Shown in pieces: positions 26,152 to 35,588 of a stretch of 64,000 nt of DNA. The position numbers were made by a program, and so were the translations under genes. Location of the stretch: assembly GCF_009765975.1 (NCBI RefSeq), contig NZ_LMUJ01000072.1, positions 58,740 through 122,739 of the forward strand. The letters are read 5' to 3'. The notes under the pieces are model-generated. The model was not told where the DNA came from and did no database searches. It worked only from the letters and a program-made list of their open reading frames with translations. Within the stretch, counting starts at the first letter, position 1. Each line of letters begins with the position of its first letter. The stretch comes from Acidisphaera sp. S103. Lineage in GTDB: Bacteria > Pseudomonadota > Alphaproteobacteria > Acetobacterales > Acetobacteraceae.

Positions 26152-26199
26152 CAGCCGGCAACGCCCGCCGGCCAAGGCCAAGCGGGAAAGAGCAGCAAC

Positions 26200-26988
26200 G
26201 TGTCGGACGATCTAAGCATCCCGAATCCCGACTACCGGGGCAACCGAGCCGGCCGCTACGGCACGGGTCAGACCAGACAGCGGTCCGGCATGGACCCGGA
26301 TACCCGTCGCCTGATGATGTTCGCCGGTGGTGTGGGCGCCGTGCTGGTGGTGTTGATCGGCCTTTCGGCCGTGATCGGGCATCACAGTGAAGGCGTCCCG
26401 GTGATCACCGCGGATACCAACCCGGTTCGGATCAAGCCGGCCAATCCCGGCGGCCTGAAGATCGACGGAGCCGAGAACGACGTCTTCTCCGGCGGATCCG
26501 ACATGGCCAACGCCAAGCTGGCCGCGACGTCGGAAAGCCCGGACACCAGGGCCTTGCGCAGCGCCGCCGCCTTGCCAGCGCCGCCGGCCGCGCGCCCTGC
26601 CGCGGCTACGCCATCTCCCGCAACCAAGCCGACCACGGTTGCCACCGCCGAACCCGCCGCCAAGCCGGCCGCCACCATTCCAGCCGCGCCGGTCGCCAAA
26701 CCGCGCGTAGCCGCCGTCGAGTCCCATCCGCCGGTGACCGGCCATCAGGCGATGGTGCAGCTTGCCGCCCTGTCCTCGGAGGAAGCCGCCCGTAATGAGT
26801 GGAAGGAACTGGCGAAGCGGTTCCCCGGCCTGATGAACGGCAAACAGCCGATCTTCTCGCACGCCGAACGCGATGGCCACACCTTCTGGCGCCTGCGCAC
26901 CTCCGGATTCGCCGATGTCGCCCAGGCCCGGACCTTCTGCGACCAGGTGCGCCAGAAAGGCGGTGGCTGTTCGGTCGCCGATTTCTAG
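26200..26988 (+). CDS. SPOR-domain membrane protein
   Basis: 262 residues with a GTG start at 26200. Layout: short cytoplasmic segment, one membrane helix (LMMFAGGVGAVLVVLIGLSAVI, about 38-60), a long Ala/Pro/Thr linker (about 100-185), and a C-terminal SPOR domain (about 188-262; MVQLAALSSEEAARNEWKEL through TFCDQVRQKGGGCSVADF). SPOR domains bind denuded glycan strands at the division septum. Position between argS and nagZ is conserved in related bacteria. The function is inferred to be septal peptidoglycan binding. Confidence 0.88.
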   Translation: MSDDLSIPNPDYRGNRAGRYGTGQTRQRSGMDPDTRRLMMFAGGVGAVLVVLIGLSAVIGHHSEGVPVITADTNPVRIKPANPGGLKIDGAENDVFSGGSDMANAKLAATSESPDTRALRSAAALPAPPAARPAAATPSPATKPTTVATAEPAAKPAATIPAAPVAKPRVAAVESHPPVTGHQAMVQLAALSSEEAARNEWKELAKRFPGLMNGKQPIFSHAERDGHTFWRLRTSGFADVAQARTFCDQVRQKGGGCSVADF

Positions 26989-27099
26989 ACGCTTTTCGCG
27001 CCGAGCGGGCTGTGGGAATGGCACATCGCTGCTCTACCGTGATGGGCACATGATCGCGCCTCCGTCCCGGTCATCTTCGCGTCGACTGACGAAGCGCGG

Positions 27100-28134
27100 A
27101 TGGCCGGAATGCTGTCGATCGCACCCATGACCCCACCGTCCCCACGCGCCGCCATCGTCGGCATCGCCAAACCAACACTGTCGGCTGATGAAGCCGAACT
27201 GTTCCACGCCTTCCCGCCCGCCGGTGTCATCCTGTTCGCCCGCAACATCCAGGATCCGGCGCAACTGGCCGCGCTTATCATCGAGCTGCGGCGGGTGCTG
27301 CCCCAGGACGCCGAGATCATGGTCGATCAGGAGGGTGGCCGCGTCGCACGCCTGAAGCCACCCCACTGGCATGCGCACCCGTCCGCCGCGATCCTTGGCG
27401 GGCTGTTCGAGACCAATCCGGCGGCAGGGCTGCGGGCCGCGTGGCTGACGGGGGCGCTGATCGGCCTCGACTGTCGCGTCGCCGGCTTTACCGTCGCCGC
27501 GACGCCCGTGCTGGATATCGCTATTCCGGGCGCCCACGCCGTTATCGGCGACCGGGCCTTCGCCCAGCATCCCGATGCCGTCGCTCGGTTGGGCAGAGCT
27601 GTGGCGAACGGATTGCTGGCGGCCGGCGTCCTTCCGGTGGGAAAGCATGCCCCCGGGCACGGCCGAGCGCGCGTGGACAGCCATCTGCATCTGCCGAAGG
27701 TGGACCGGACCGACTTGACCGCCGATATCCGGCCTTTCGCACTGAACGCGGACCTGCCATGGATGATGACGGCCCATATAGTCTATGACGTCCTCGACCC
27801 CCATCTTCCGGCAACCCTGTCGGCTACGGTCATCGAGACCGTCATCCGCGGACGGATCGGCTTTGAAGGAGTTTTGGTGACCGACGACCTGGCGATGAAA
27901 GCACTTTCCGGCCCCCCGGCGGACCTCGCGGTCCAGGCGCTGGCGGCTGGCTGCGATATCGCGCTTTACTGCAGCGGCGACTTTGCGCCCACACAGGCTG
28001 TGCTGCGCGCTTGCCCCACACTTACCCCAGCCGCCGAACAACGCCTGCGCGCCGGCCGGAACGCCGCCACGCATCGGCGGCTGACCCTGGACCCGGCGGT
28101 GCTCGCCGCCGAACGGCAACGGCTGCTGGCGTGA
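27100..28134 (+). CDS. nagZ: Beta-N-acetylhexosaminidase NagZ
   Basis: 344 residues of glycoside hydrolase family 3. The family signature is K-H-A-P-G-H-G in GVLPVGKHAPGHGRARVDSHLHLP, and the catalytic nucleophile lies in VTDDLAMKAL. NagZ removes N-acetylglucosamine from anhydromuropeptides in the cytoplasm during cell-wall recycling. The phenylalanine common in KHFPGHG is alanine here. Start uncertain: in-frame ATGs at 27100, 27109 and 27127; MTPPSP at 27127 would be closest to family length. Its stop overlaps the GTG of the next gene. Confidence 0.9.
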   Translation: MAGMLSIAPMTPPSPRAAIVGIAKPTLSADEAELFHAFPPAGVILFARNIQDPAQLAALIIELRRVLPQDAEIMVDQEGGRVARLKPPHWHAHPSAAILGGLFETNPAAGLRAAWLTGALIGLDCRVAGFTVAATPVLDIAIPGAHAVIGDRAFAQHPDAVARLGRAVANGLLAAGVLPVGKHAPGHGRARVDSHLHLPKVDRTDLTADIRPFALNADLPWMMTAHIVYDVLDPHLPATLSATVIETVIRGRIGFEGVLVTDDLAMKALSGPPADLAVQALAAGCDIALYCSGDFAPTQAVLRACPTLTPAAEQRLRAGRNAATHRRLTLDPAVLAAERQRLLA

Positions 28135-28841
28135 ACCATTTCCTTTTCAATCTCGCACTGGCCGTCATTCCGGTGGTCCTGGCGATCACCTTGCACGAGG
28201 CGGCGCATGGCTACGCCGCCCTGGCCCTCGGCGACACCACGGCACGGGATGCCGGCCGCCTGTCGCTCAACCCGATCCGCCATATCGACCGGGTCGGCAC
28301 CATAATCCTGCCCGGCTTCCTGTTGATCAGCCAGTTGCTGTTCCCGCCGCATAAGGTCTTCTTCATGTTCGGCTGGGCCAAGCCGGTGCCCGTGGGCGCG
28401 TGGAAGTTCAAGGACCCGCGGCGCGGCATGGCCCTGGTGGCGATCGCCGGGCCGGCGATGAACTTCTTCCTGGCGTGGCTGGCCGCCCTGGTCATCCCGA
28501 TGGCCGATTTCCCCACCGGCACCCAGGCGGTGATCCAGCAGTTCCTGCTGTATTTCATGCTGTCCAACCTCGTCCTCGGCCTGTTCAACTTGCTGCCAAT
28601 TCCGCCGCTGGACGGGGGCCGCATCGCGGTCGGGCTGCTGCCGCTGGAACTGGCGAAAATCTGGGCAAGACTGGAGAAACTTGGCATTCTGGTCGTCCTG
28701 CTGGTGATCTTCGTCCTGCCCAGGCTGATCGGGGTCGATCCGGTGGGGGACGCTCTGGGGCGGGTCCTGCCCTGGGCGTTCCGGACCCTGTTCTGGCTGG
28801 CCGGCCGCAACATCGATGGCGTCGATGGAAACTTCATCTGA
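28131..28841 (+). CDS. Site-2 protease family (M50) membrane metalloprotease
   Basis: 236 residues, GTG start at 28131 overlapping the nagZ stop (GTGA). The first helix bears the zinc motif H22-E-A-A-H26 in ITLHEAAHGYAALALGD, and the second metal ligand is in NLLPIPPLDGGRI. It has about six helices, no PDZ domain, and so belongs to the short SpoIVFB/YwhC-like group rather than RseP. Substrate unknown. This gene is often found in the nagZ-scpA interval. Its last 26 bases overlap the start of scpA. Confidence 0.88.
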   Translation: MNHFLFNLALAVIPVVLAITLHEAAHGYAALALGDTTARDAGRLSLNPIRHIDRVGTIILPGFLLISQLLFPPHKVFFMFGWAKPVPVGAWKFKDPRRGMALVAIAGPAMNFFLAWLAALVIPMADFPTGTQAVIQQFLLYFMLSNLVLGLFNLLPIPPLDGGRIAVGLLPLELAKIWARLEKLGILVVLLVIFVLPRLIGVDPVGDALGRVLPWAFRTLFWLAGRNIDGVDGNFI

Positions 28842-29616
28842 CCTGACCGTCCCCGAACAATCGTCGGACAACCTCGTTCTTCGTCTGGAGGGGTTCGAGG
28901 GCCCGATGGACCTGCTGCTCGACCTTGCCCGGTCGCAGAAAGTCGACCTGGCGAAAATCTCCATCCTGTCGCTGGTCGATCAATACCTGGCCGTCATCGA
29001 GGGTGCGAAGCGCGTTCGCCTGGAACTGGCGGCCGACTGGCTGGTGATGGCCGCCTGGCTGACCTGGCTGAAATCCCGCCTGCTGGTCCCCGCCGCCGCC
29101 GCCAACGACGACCTGGAAAGCGGCGAGATGGCAGCGGAGGCGCTCGCCGCACGGCTGCGGGAGATGAACGTCATCCGCACCCTAGCCGCTTGGCTCGCCG
29201 CCCGCCCGGTCCTCGGCCAGGACGTGTTTGCCCGCGGCGCGCCGGAGACCCACTACGAATACGACCGATCCCGCATCATCATTGAGGCCGGTCCGTTTGT
29301 TCGCGCCTACCTGGACGCGATCCGCCGCGGGACGAGGACCGCCCATTACACCCCCCGAGCGCTGACCTTGTGGACGGTTCAGGATGCGCTTCGCCGGCTG
29401 GCCGACCTGGTGGGAAGCCTGCCGGATTGGACCACGTTGGAGCAGTTCCTGCCTGACCACATGGACAGCCCGACCGAACGCCGTGCCGCCCTGTCCAGTA
29501 CCCTGCTGGCAAGCCTTGAGATGGCCCGCAACGGTACGATTCGCCTGCGCCAGGAAGCAGCGTTCGCACCCATTCTGGTGCGCGGTGGCGGAGGTGATGT
29601 AGACCGGGGATCATGA
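28816..29616 (+). CDS. scpA: Segregation and condensation protein A
   Basis: 266 residues. The kleisin N-terminal motif is visible: LVLRLEGFEGPMDLLLDLARSQ and ISILSLVDQYL, then LVMAAWLTWLKSRLLV. The C-terminal winged domain is near TLEQFLPDHMDSPTERRAALSSTLLASLEMA. It bridges SMC heads and recruits ScpB for chromosome condensation. It overlaps the previous gene (28816-28841) and shares ATGA with scpB. An alternative in-frame ATG is at 28825. Confidence 0.93.
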   Translation: MASMETSSDLTVPEQSSDNLVLRLEGFEGPMDLLLDLARSQKVDLAKISILSLVDQYLAVIEGAKRVRLELAADWLVMAAWLTWLKSRLLVPAAAANDDLESGEMAAEALAARLREMNVIRTLAAWLAARPVLGQDVFARGAPETHYEYDRSRIIIEAGPFVRAYLDAIRRGTRTAHYTPRALTLWTVQDALRRLADLVGSLPDWTTLEQFLPDHMDSPTERRAALSSTLLASLEMARNGTIRLRQEAAFAPILVRGGGGDVDRGS

Positions 29617-30404
29617 ACGACGACCCTGAACCGCCCCCCCCGACACCCGAAGCACAAGCGGTCCAATCCCCCGAGACCGAGACGCCCGTGCCGGAAGCAA
29701 CAGACGCCGAAACGCCGGTAACCGAAACCCCGGCATCGGCTGCCGACCCGGTGTCCGAAGCGCCGGAGGCCACAACACCCGTGGCGGAAGTCCAGGCGGC
29801 CGACACCCCAACCCCGCCAAGGGAGCCGGACGAGGACTCCCTCCGTCTCGCCGAGGCCCTGGTCTTCGCCAGCGCCGAACCGGTGACCCCGCGCGGCCTG
29901 GCCCGGGTGCTGCCGGACGACATCGACGCCGACGCCGTGCTGGCCGCGCTGCGGGCTCGCTATGCCGGCCGGGGCGTGGAACTGGTCGATGCAGGCGCCG
30001 GCGTGATGTTCCGTTCGGCGCTGGACCTCGCGCCCCGCCTGCGGAAAGTGATCGAGTCGCCCCGCCGCCTGCCCCGCGTGGCGATGGAGACACTGGCGAT
30101 CGTCGCCTACCACCAGCCGATGACGCGGCCCGAGATCGAGCACATCCGCGGCACCGCCTTGTCGCAGCAGACGCTGGACTCGTTGCTGGAACTGAACCTG
30201 ATCGCACCGAAAGGCCGGCGGGAAACCCCGGGCCGGCCGACGTTATGGGGCACGACGCCGGAGTTCCTGGCCCATTTCGGCCTGAAGGATTTGCGCGAGT
30301 TGCCGCGGCGGGAGGATCTGCTGCTGGAAACGGCCCCGCCGAGGGCCACGCCCGAGGTTCTGCCGCCTGATCTACAGTCGCCGCCGGAGAGTGGGACGGC
30401 GTAG
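29613..30404 (+). CDS. scpB: Segregation and condensation protein B
   Basis: 263 residues, ATG overlapping the scpA stop. The first 75 residues are a low-complexity Glu/Pro/Thr tail (PETETPVPEATDAETPVT style); then two winged helices begin at SLRLAEALVFASAEPVT. The diagnostic segment is AMETLAIVAYHQPMTRPEIEHIRG. With ScpA and SMC it forms the condensin-like loader. The acidic tail is longer than usual. Related genomes often have tatA, tatB and tatC next; here they are absent. Confidence 0.92.
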   Translation: MNDDPEPPPPTPEAQAVQSPETETPVPEATDAETPVTETPASAADPVSEAPEATTPVAEVQAADTPTPPREPDEDSLRLAEALVFASAEPVTPRGLARVLPDDIDADAVLAALRARYAGRGVELVDAGAGVMFRSALDLAPRLRKVIESPRRLPRVAMETLAIVAYHQPMTRPEIEHIRGTALSQQTLDSLLELNLIAPKGRRETPGRPTLWGTTPEFLAHFGLKDLRELPRREDLLLETAPPRATPEVLPPDLQSPPESGTA

Positions 30405-30682
30405 GCGCGGCGGCCGAGAGTACCGCCCCGGCCGGAAAACGCGGATCTGGCACGCGATCAGCGCGGGGCCGGCCGCGAATCTCTAAATGTTTTCAGAGTG
30501 CCTACTGTATTTACCTATGTATCTACGATAGCGATGATGGCGAATCCGCCACGGCCCCGTGAAAATTGGTCAGAATAGCTGGCGTATCTCCGGCGTATCC
30601 TGCTATGCTGCATTGCACCATCAGGGAAGAACGTCCTTCGCCCCATGTCCGGCATGCCGGCATTACCGAAGGAACGTGAACA

Positions 30683-30928
30683 ATGAATTTATCCGACGAT
30701 ACATATCTTATCTCCGGCGACCGGCAGAAGATTGCCCCGGACATCGGCACAGCCCTATCCGCGATGCGCGCCGGATTGCATCGCCTGGGTGCCTTCTGGA
30801 TCAAAAGACGCACACGCGCTCGGGAAATGCGGGAACTGTACCGTTTCAGCGAGCGCGACTTGGGGGATATCGGCCTGAGCCGTTCGGATGTCTGGTCAAT
30901 CGAACGGGGCACCTTCAGCAGGGACTGA
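30683..30928 (+). CDS. DUF1127 protein
   Basis: 81 residues with a C-terminal DUF1127 domain: ELYRFSERDLGDIGLSRSDV, the hallmark of the family, preceded by a basic patch (KRRTRARE). DUF1127 proteins are small, often Arg-rich, and some bind RNA or act in stress and phosphate/carbon regulation. The ATG follows AAGGAACGTGAAC, with AAGGA well placed. It stands alone in a long non-coding context (278 bases upstream, 495 downstream). Confidence 0.8.
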   Translation: MNLSDDTYLISGDRQKIAPDIGTALSAMRAGLHRLGAFWIKRRTRAREMRELYRFSERDLGDIGLSRSDVWSIERGTFSRD

Positions 30929-31423
30929 TCGTCTCTGCAGCTTGTGTCCCGGTCCGGTGTAAGATGACGTCCAAACACTGGTCGCGCCAGGGCGTTGCGA
31001 TTCTTTGCCATCATGGTCTGCATCGTCTGGGCCATGATGGCCCAGGATAATAATAGGAAAACCGGACTTTGTTCGTATCGCACATCTGACGGTCCGGTTC
31101 ACCAATGAATAAAAAGGCGGACGGTCGCGCAAGAGGGGCGTGCGTATAAGCAAAGTCGGCGAGGACGACGACCCGCCGTCCGGCCTTGTCGCATAAATCG
31201 ACGTGCCAATCAGCCGGCGGATCCTGCTGCTACTGATTCCGTCGGCGGGGGGACGGGTTGGCCGGCAGGAGCGCAACGACACCATGGACGTATCATCACC
31301 ATCGAAACGATAGCGGCACGGTCATGACGTCGCCGTCATCAAAAGCGCGCCCTGATTTACGAACACCTCTGCCCCACCGGTTCGCCCGGCGACATCAGCA
31401 CCGCTGAAGCCCCCCTTGGAGTC
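30929..31423. other. Intergenic region, no gene seen
   Basis: About 495 bases between DUF1127 and the TauD-like gene. No frame resembles a protein family and no strong hairpin with a T-run is seen. Confidence 0.45.
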
Positions 31424-32302
31424 CTAAGCCGCCTCCGCCACCGTGGGCAGGCCATCCGACACCGTCGTGCGGTGCATGTCGCGCACCTGCGTCTCATCGT
31501 ATTCCCGTGCCCGGTGCATCGTGCAGCGATTGTCCCACATCACCAGGTCGCCGACGGTCCAGCGATGCGTGTAGACAAATTCGCGCTGCGTGGCGTGCTC
31601 CATCAGGTCCATCAACAACACGCGGGCTTCCGGCTCCTCCATCCCGCGGATAAGGCCGGCGTGGGACGACAGGAACAGCGATTTCCGCCCCGATCCCGGA
31701 TGGGTTCGCACCAGCACCTGCGGCACCGGCGCCATCTTCACGCGCTCCTCCTCCGACCAGTCGGTGAAGGCGATTTTCGCGCGGGAGAACAACTGGGTGT
31801 GCTCACAGATCAGCCCGTCCAGGCGTGCCTTCATCCGTTCGGGCAGTGCGTCCCAGGCCGCACGCATGTCGGCGAACTGCGTTTCCCCACCCTCGGATGG
31901 GATGGCGCGCGCGGACAGCAGAGAGAACCGCGCCGGCACGCGCTTGAAGCTGCTGTCGGAGTGCCACAGCCGGTTGCCCAGCCCATTCAGCCGCAACCGG
32001 TCGTCCTTCCGCCGGATCTGGCTATCCTTGTCCAGATTGGAGACGTCAGAAACGTGCGGATCGAGCCGCGGCACGTAATCCTTTCGATAAATCTTGACCG
32101 TCGTCTCCAGATCGCCGAACCGGCGGCTGAACGCCATCTGCTGTTCGTCGGTGATGAACTGGCCGGGGAAAACCAGGACGCCGAAGCGGCTGATAGCCTC
32201 GTCGATCGCGGTCACGTCCGGCTGATCCAGGCTTTCGCGCAGATCGACGCCGGTGACTTGCGCGGCAAACACCGGATGCAATGGCTCCACGACGATCGGC
32301 AT
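31424..32302 (-). CDS. TauD/TfdA-family Fe(II)/2-oxoglutarate dioxygenase
   Basis: 292 residues from the ATG at 32302. The iron facial triad is H114-x-D116 (RLWHSDSSF) and H263 (NRCTMHRAREY), with R278 (HRTTVSD) for 2-oxoglutarate. The family includes taurine, 2,4-D and alkylsulfate dioxygenases; the MPIVVEPLHPVFAAQVTGVDL start and the WHSDSSF motif fit the 2,4-D/alpha-ketoglutarate group. A cofactor-dependent hydroxylase for an unknown acid. Divergent from an orphan ABC binding protein, suggesting shared control in the 173-base gap. Confidence 0.88.
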   Translation of the reverse strand: MPIVVEPLHPVFAAQVTGVDLRESLDQPDVTAIDEAISRFGVLVFPGQFITDEQQMAFSRRFGDLETTVKIYRKDYVPRLDPHVSDVSNLDKDSQIRRKDDRLRLNGLGNRLWHSDSSFKRVPARFSLLSARAIPSEGGETQFADMRAAWDALPERMKARLDGLICEHTQLFSRAKIAFTDWSEEERVKMAPVPQVLVRTHPGSGRKSLFLSSHAGLIRGMEEPEARVLLMDLMEHATQREFVYTHRWTVGDLVMWDNRCTMHRAREYDETQVRDMHRTTVSDGLPTVAEAA

Positions 32303-32475
32303 CGTTCTCTCCCGTGTGTTGCCCCGTTGCCGGGACATGTTGACCCAGGATCGTCGCGCGGCGACCCGGTCGGGTCAAGAACAGCCGAACCGAGGGAATA
32401 AAATACTGGCCGTACGATACGGTTTTGCTAACGTGATCGTCATAAGCCCGCGAAATGTCGGGCAAGGGAGGCAAT

Positions 32476-33744
32476 ATGACACGATTTCGGGTCTGTCGCC
32501 GGCAATGCGCGGCCGCGTTCGTTATGGTATTGTTGCTTTGTGGACTGGCTTCATCCCGAGCGGCGGGGCCTGAACCGATACGGATCGGTTTTGGGGAGTC
32601 GGAAACAGGGAGTTTGGCCGCCATCGGAAAATCCGGTATTTTGGCGATGGAAATATGGGCCGAAAAGATAAATGCCACCGGCGGGCTGCTTGGGCGCCCG
32701 GTCAAGTTGATCTATTACGATACACAAAGTAATCCGGCAAATGTGCCCGGCATCTATGTCAAGTTGCTGGACGTTGATCATGTCGATTTCGTTCTGTCTG
32801 GCTATGCCACCAACATGACGGCGCCGGCCATGCCCATCGTCATCGGCCATAATAAACTGTTTCTTACACTGTTCGCGCTGGCGGTGAACAGCGAGTTCCA
32901 CTATCCGCGTTGTTTCGCGATGCTCGCCACAGGACCCGATCCCAAACGGGCTTTTTCGCAGGGGTTCTTCGACATCGCGATGAGTCTTACGCCGAAGCCC
33001 AAGACGCTGGCTATCCTGGGCGCCGATGCCGAATTCGCCCGCAACGCAACCGACGGTGCTCGATTGAACGCCAAGGCGGCCGGACTTCGGATCGTGTATG
33101 ACGGCAACTATCCGCCGACCACCACCGACTACGCACCCGTGGTGCGAGCAGTGCGCGCAACGAATCCAGATGTCGTCTACGTCGCCTCCTACCCCTCCGA
33201 CACCGCGGGCATTCTACGCAGCGCGGCCGAGATGGGCCTGAAGGTGCGCCTGCTCGGGGGCAGCCTGGTCGGCTTGGCGACGGCGGCGATGAAGACCCAG
33301 CTTGGACCTTTGCTGAATGGAGTCGTCCTGGGCGAGCAATGGGTACCCGCGCCGAAACTGCAATTCCCCGGCGTCATGGACTTCCTCACTGCCTATCGCG
33401 CCAAAGCCGCTGCCGCCGGCGTCGATCCGCTGGGCGTTTTCCTGCCGCCCTTCGCTTATGCCAGGATGCAGGTGTTGGAGCAGGCGGTCAAAGCAACCGG
33501 CACGCTGGATGACGGCAAACTCGCCGATTACATTCGAACACACACTTTCAAGACCGTCGTCGGCGATATCGCGTACGGCAAGGATGGCGAGTGGGCGGAC
33601 TCGCGGTTGGTCTGGACACAGTTCCAGGGGATCAAAGGGAACGATCTCGCACAGTTCGAAGAACCCGCCACCGAGGTCGTGTTGTTGCCGAAAATGGCGC
33701 GATCGGGCGAACTGATCACGCCGTATCAGGCCGGAAGCCCATGA
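32476..33744 (+). CDS. ABC transporter substrate-binding protein (LivK/amide-branched amino acid type)
   Basis: 422 residues from the ATG at 32476, after GGGAGGCAAT. A signal peptide (AAAFVMVLLLCGLASSRAAG) is followed by the periplasmic type 1 binding fold: IRIGFGESETGSLAAIGKSGILAMEIWAEKINATGGLLG, and a middle hinge with TLAILGADAEFARN. It resembles binding proteins of the branched-chain amino acid and urea/amide ABC group. No permease or ATPase genes are nearby, so it is an orphan. It is followed after 25 bases by the P450 gene. Confidence 0.85.
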   Translation: MTRFRVCRRQCAAAFVMVLLLCGLASSRAAGPEPIRIGFGESETGSLAAIGKSGILAMEIWAEKINATGGLLGRPVKLIYYDTQSNPANVPGIYVKLLDVDHVDFVLSGYATNMTAPAMPIVIGHNKLFLTLFALAVNSEFHYPRCFAMLATGPDPKRAFSQGFFDIAMSLTPKPKTLAILGADAEFARNATDGARLNAKAAGLRIVYDGNYPPTTTDYAPVVRAVRATNPDVVYVASYPSDTAGILRSAAEMGLKVRLLGGSLVGLATAAMKTQLGPLLNGVVLGEQWVPAPKLQFPGVMDFLTAYRAKAAAAGVDPLGVFLPPFAYARMQVLEQAVKATGTLDDGKLADYIRTHTFKTVVGDIAYGKDGEWADSRLVWTQFQGIKGNDLAQFEEPATEVVLLPKMARSGELITPYQAGSP

Positions 33745-33769
33745 TTCCGGCAATAGGGAGGACAACGCG

Positions 33770-34951
33770 ATGATCCCGGCACTCGATATCGATCCGTTCT
33801 GCACGGCGTTCTTCGACGATCCGTACCCCGCGCACGCGGCGATGCGGGATGCCGGGCCGGTGGTGTATCTGCCGCGCTATGACATCCACGCGGTCGCCCG
33901 TTATGACGATGTGCGCGGGATGCTGATGGATTGGGGCAGTTACACCAGCGCACGCGGGGTCGGGATTTTCGACTTCGCGAAGGAAAAGCCGTGGCGGCTG
34001 CCCAGCCTGCTGCTGGAGGCCGACCCGCCCCTGCACGACCGGACACGGAAGCTGATGGACAAGGTGCTGTCGCCGGCTGCGGTGCGTGCGTTGCGCGAAG
34101 CGTTCGCCATCGCCGCCGACACGCTGATCGACGATTTGCTGGCGCGCGGCTCGTTCGACGCCGTGCGCGACCTGGCCGAAGCCTATCCGCTAACCGTGTT
34201 TCCCGACGCCGTCGGCATGCCGGTGGAGAACCGGCGCTTCCTGCTGCCCTACGGCAACATGGTATTCAATAGCTTCGGCCCGCGAAATTCGTTCTTCGAA
34301 ACCGCCGTCGCCGACGCGGAACCCGTGCTGGCATGGGTGCAGGCGCAGTCGAAGCGCGACGCGTTGTCCGTCACCGGGTTCGGCGCGGCGATCCACGCGG
34401 CGGCGGATGACGGCGATATTTCCGCCGCGGAGGCGGAGGTTCTGGTGCGTTCCCTGCTGACCGCCGGTGTCGATACAACCGTCAACGGCCTGTGTGCGGC
34501 GGTGTATTGCCTGGCTCGCTTTCCCGCGGTGTTTGCCCAACTCCGCGCCGACCCATCACTGGCTCGTCTGGCGTTCGAGGAAGCGGTGCGGTTGGAAAGC
34601 CCGGTGCAGACATTCTTCCGCACCTCGACCCGGGATGTGACGATCGGAGAAGAAACGATCCCCGAAGGCAGCAAGATTCTGATGTTCCTGGGCGCGGCGA
34701 ACCGGGACCCGCGGCGATGGGAACGGGCAGACGAATACGACATCACGCGGCGCAACGCCGGCCATGTCGGATTCGGGACCGGTATCCATGGCTGTGTCGG
34801 TGCGGTGCTGGCGCGGTTGGAGGGCGAATTGGTGCTGGGTGCGCTGGCGCGGAAAGTCGGGTCGATCGAGATCGTTGGGGAGCCGAAGCGGCGCTACAAC
34901 AACACGTTGCGCGGGATGGCGTTTCTGCCGGTGCGGATGACGGCAGCATAA
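33770..34951 (+). CDS. Cytochrome P450 (CYP199/CYP101-like)
   Basis: 393 residues. The heme-binding segment is FGTGIHGCVGAVLARLE with Cys342. The I-helix oxygen-activation motif AGVDTT has the acid and Thr, and the ExxR is E-A-V-R in AFEEAVRLESP. There is no membrane anchor, so it is a soluble bacterial class I enzyme that needs a ferredoxin and reductase. These are absent here. The N-terminal DPFCTAFFDDPYPAHAAMRDAGPVV and the substrate-region residues recall CYP199, which O-demethylates 4-methoxybenzoate; this is inference only. Confidence 0.87.
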   Translation: MIPALDIDPFCTAFFDDPYPAHAAMRDAGPVVYLPRYDIHAVARYDDVRGMLMDWGSYTSARGVGIFDFAKEKPWRLPSLLLEADPPLHDRTRKLMDKVLSPAAVRALREAFAIAADTLIDDLLARGSFDAVRDLAEAYPLTVFPDAVGMPVENRRFLLPYGNMVFNSFGPRNSFFETAVADAEPVLAWVQAQSKRDALSVTGFGAAIHAAADDGDISAAEAEVLVRSLLTAGVDTTVNGLCAAVYCLARFPAVFAQLRADPSLARLAFEEAVRLESPVQTFFRTSTRDVTIGEETIPEGSKILMFLGAANRDPRRWERADEYDITRRNAGHVGFGTGIHGCVGAVLARLEGELVLGALARKVGSIEIVGEPKRRYNNTLRGMAFLPVRMTAA

Positions 34952-35046
34952 TTGAGTGAGCGGACGTCACATCACACATCAAGGTACTTGAGCAACGGCT
35001 TGGTGCCGCTCAAGGACAGATATCCCCACGACAGAAGCACCATCGC

Positions 35047-35310
35047 CTACTGACCATTTCGCGAAGGCCTGTCACCTTCGGCAAGAGCTATTTTTTCGCA
35101 CAAGTACTTTCCATTGATAGTGTGACCAAACCACGTCTGGCCGGCAAAATGGTAGATCCTGGAGCGGGTGTTCAACCACACTACGTGGTCACCTGGGCAC
35201 TGGCTTGAGGAGGGCGGCAGTGAATCCGAAGTAAAATCCTTCGCTTCGGCCGCACCGAGCCACAGCGTCAACGCCAGAAACGCACCCTGCAATACAGCTG
35301 ACCCTCGCAT
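35047..35310 (-). CDS. Small secreted protein of unknown function
   Basis: 87 residues from the ATG at 35310 (an ATG at 35331 is also in frame). A signal peptide (MRGSAVLQGAFLALTLWLG, cleavage near AEA) precedes a short domain: HVVWLNTRSRIYHFAGQ, then TWFGHTINGKYLCEKIALAEGDR. Tyr/Trp/His-Tyr-bearing motifs of this kind occur in small periplasmic proteins, with function unknown. One Cys lies before the domain (SQCPGD) and one near its end (KYLCEK), probably a disulfide. Confidence 0.65.
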   Translation of the reverse strand: MRGSAVLQGAFLALTLWLGAAEAKDFTSDSLPPSSSQCPGDHVVWLNTRSRIYHFAGQTWFGHTINGKYLCEKIALAEGDRPSRNGQ

Positions 35311-35588
35311 TTCCCCGCACTCCTCATACAAGAGTATGCAGTAGCATCGGCGTCAGAACAAGTCTGGAGGAATTTAGTATGACTGCGTTGTGGCCCGATT
35401 CCTGACGCACGTTTGCCCGCGATAGGCCGCCGTGCGGAGGTGGCTGTTCGCAGTTGCGTTTTCATCGGTTGCAAACCGCCGCGTGACGATCACCGCACTG
35501 TCCGGTCGCTCAGGAACACCCGCGTCCCTTGAAACTTCCCGACCCGCGGGCAATGCTGCCGCGCAGCAGCATTCAGGGACCCACCACG

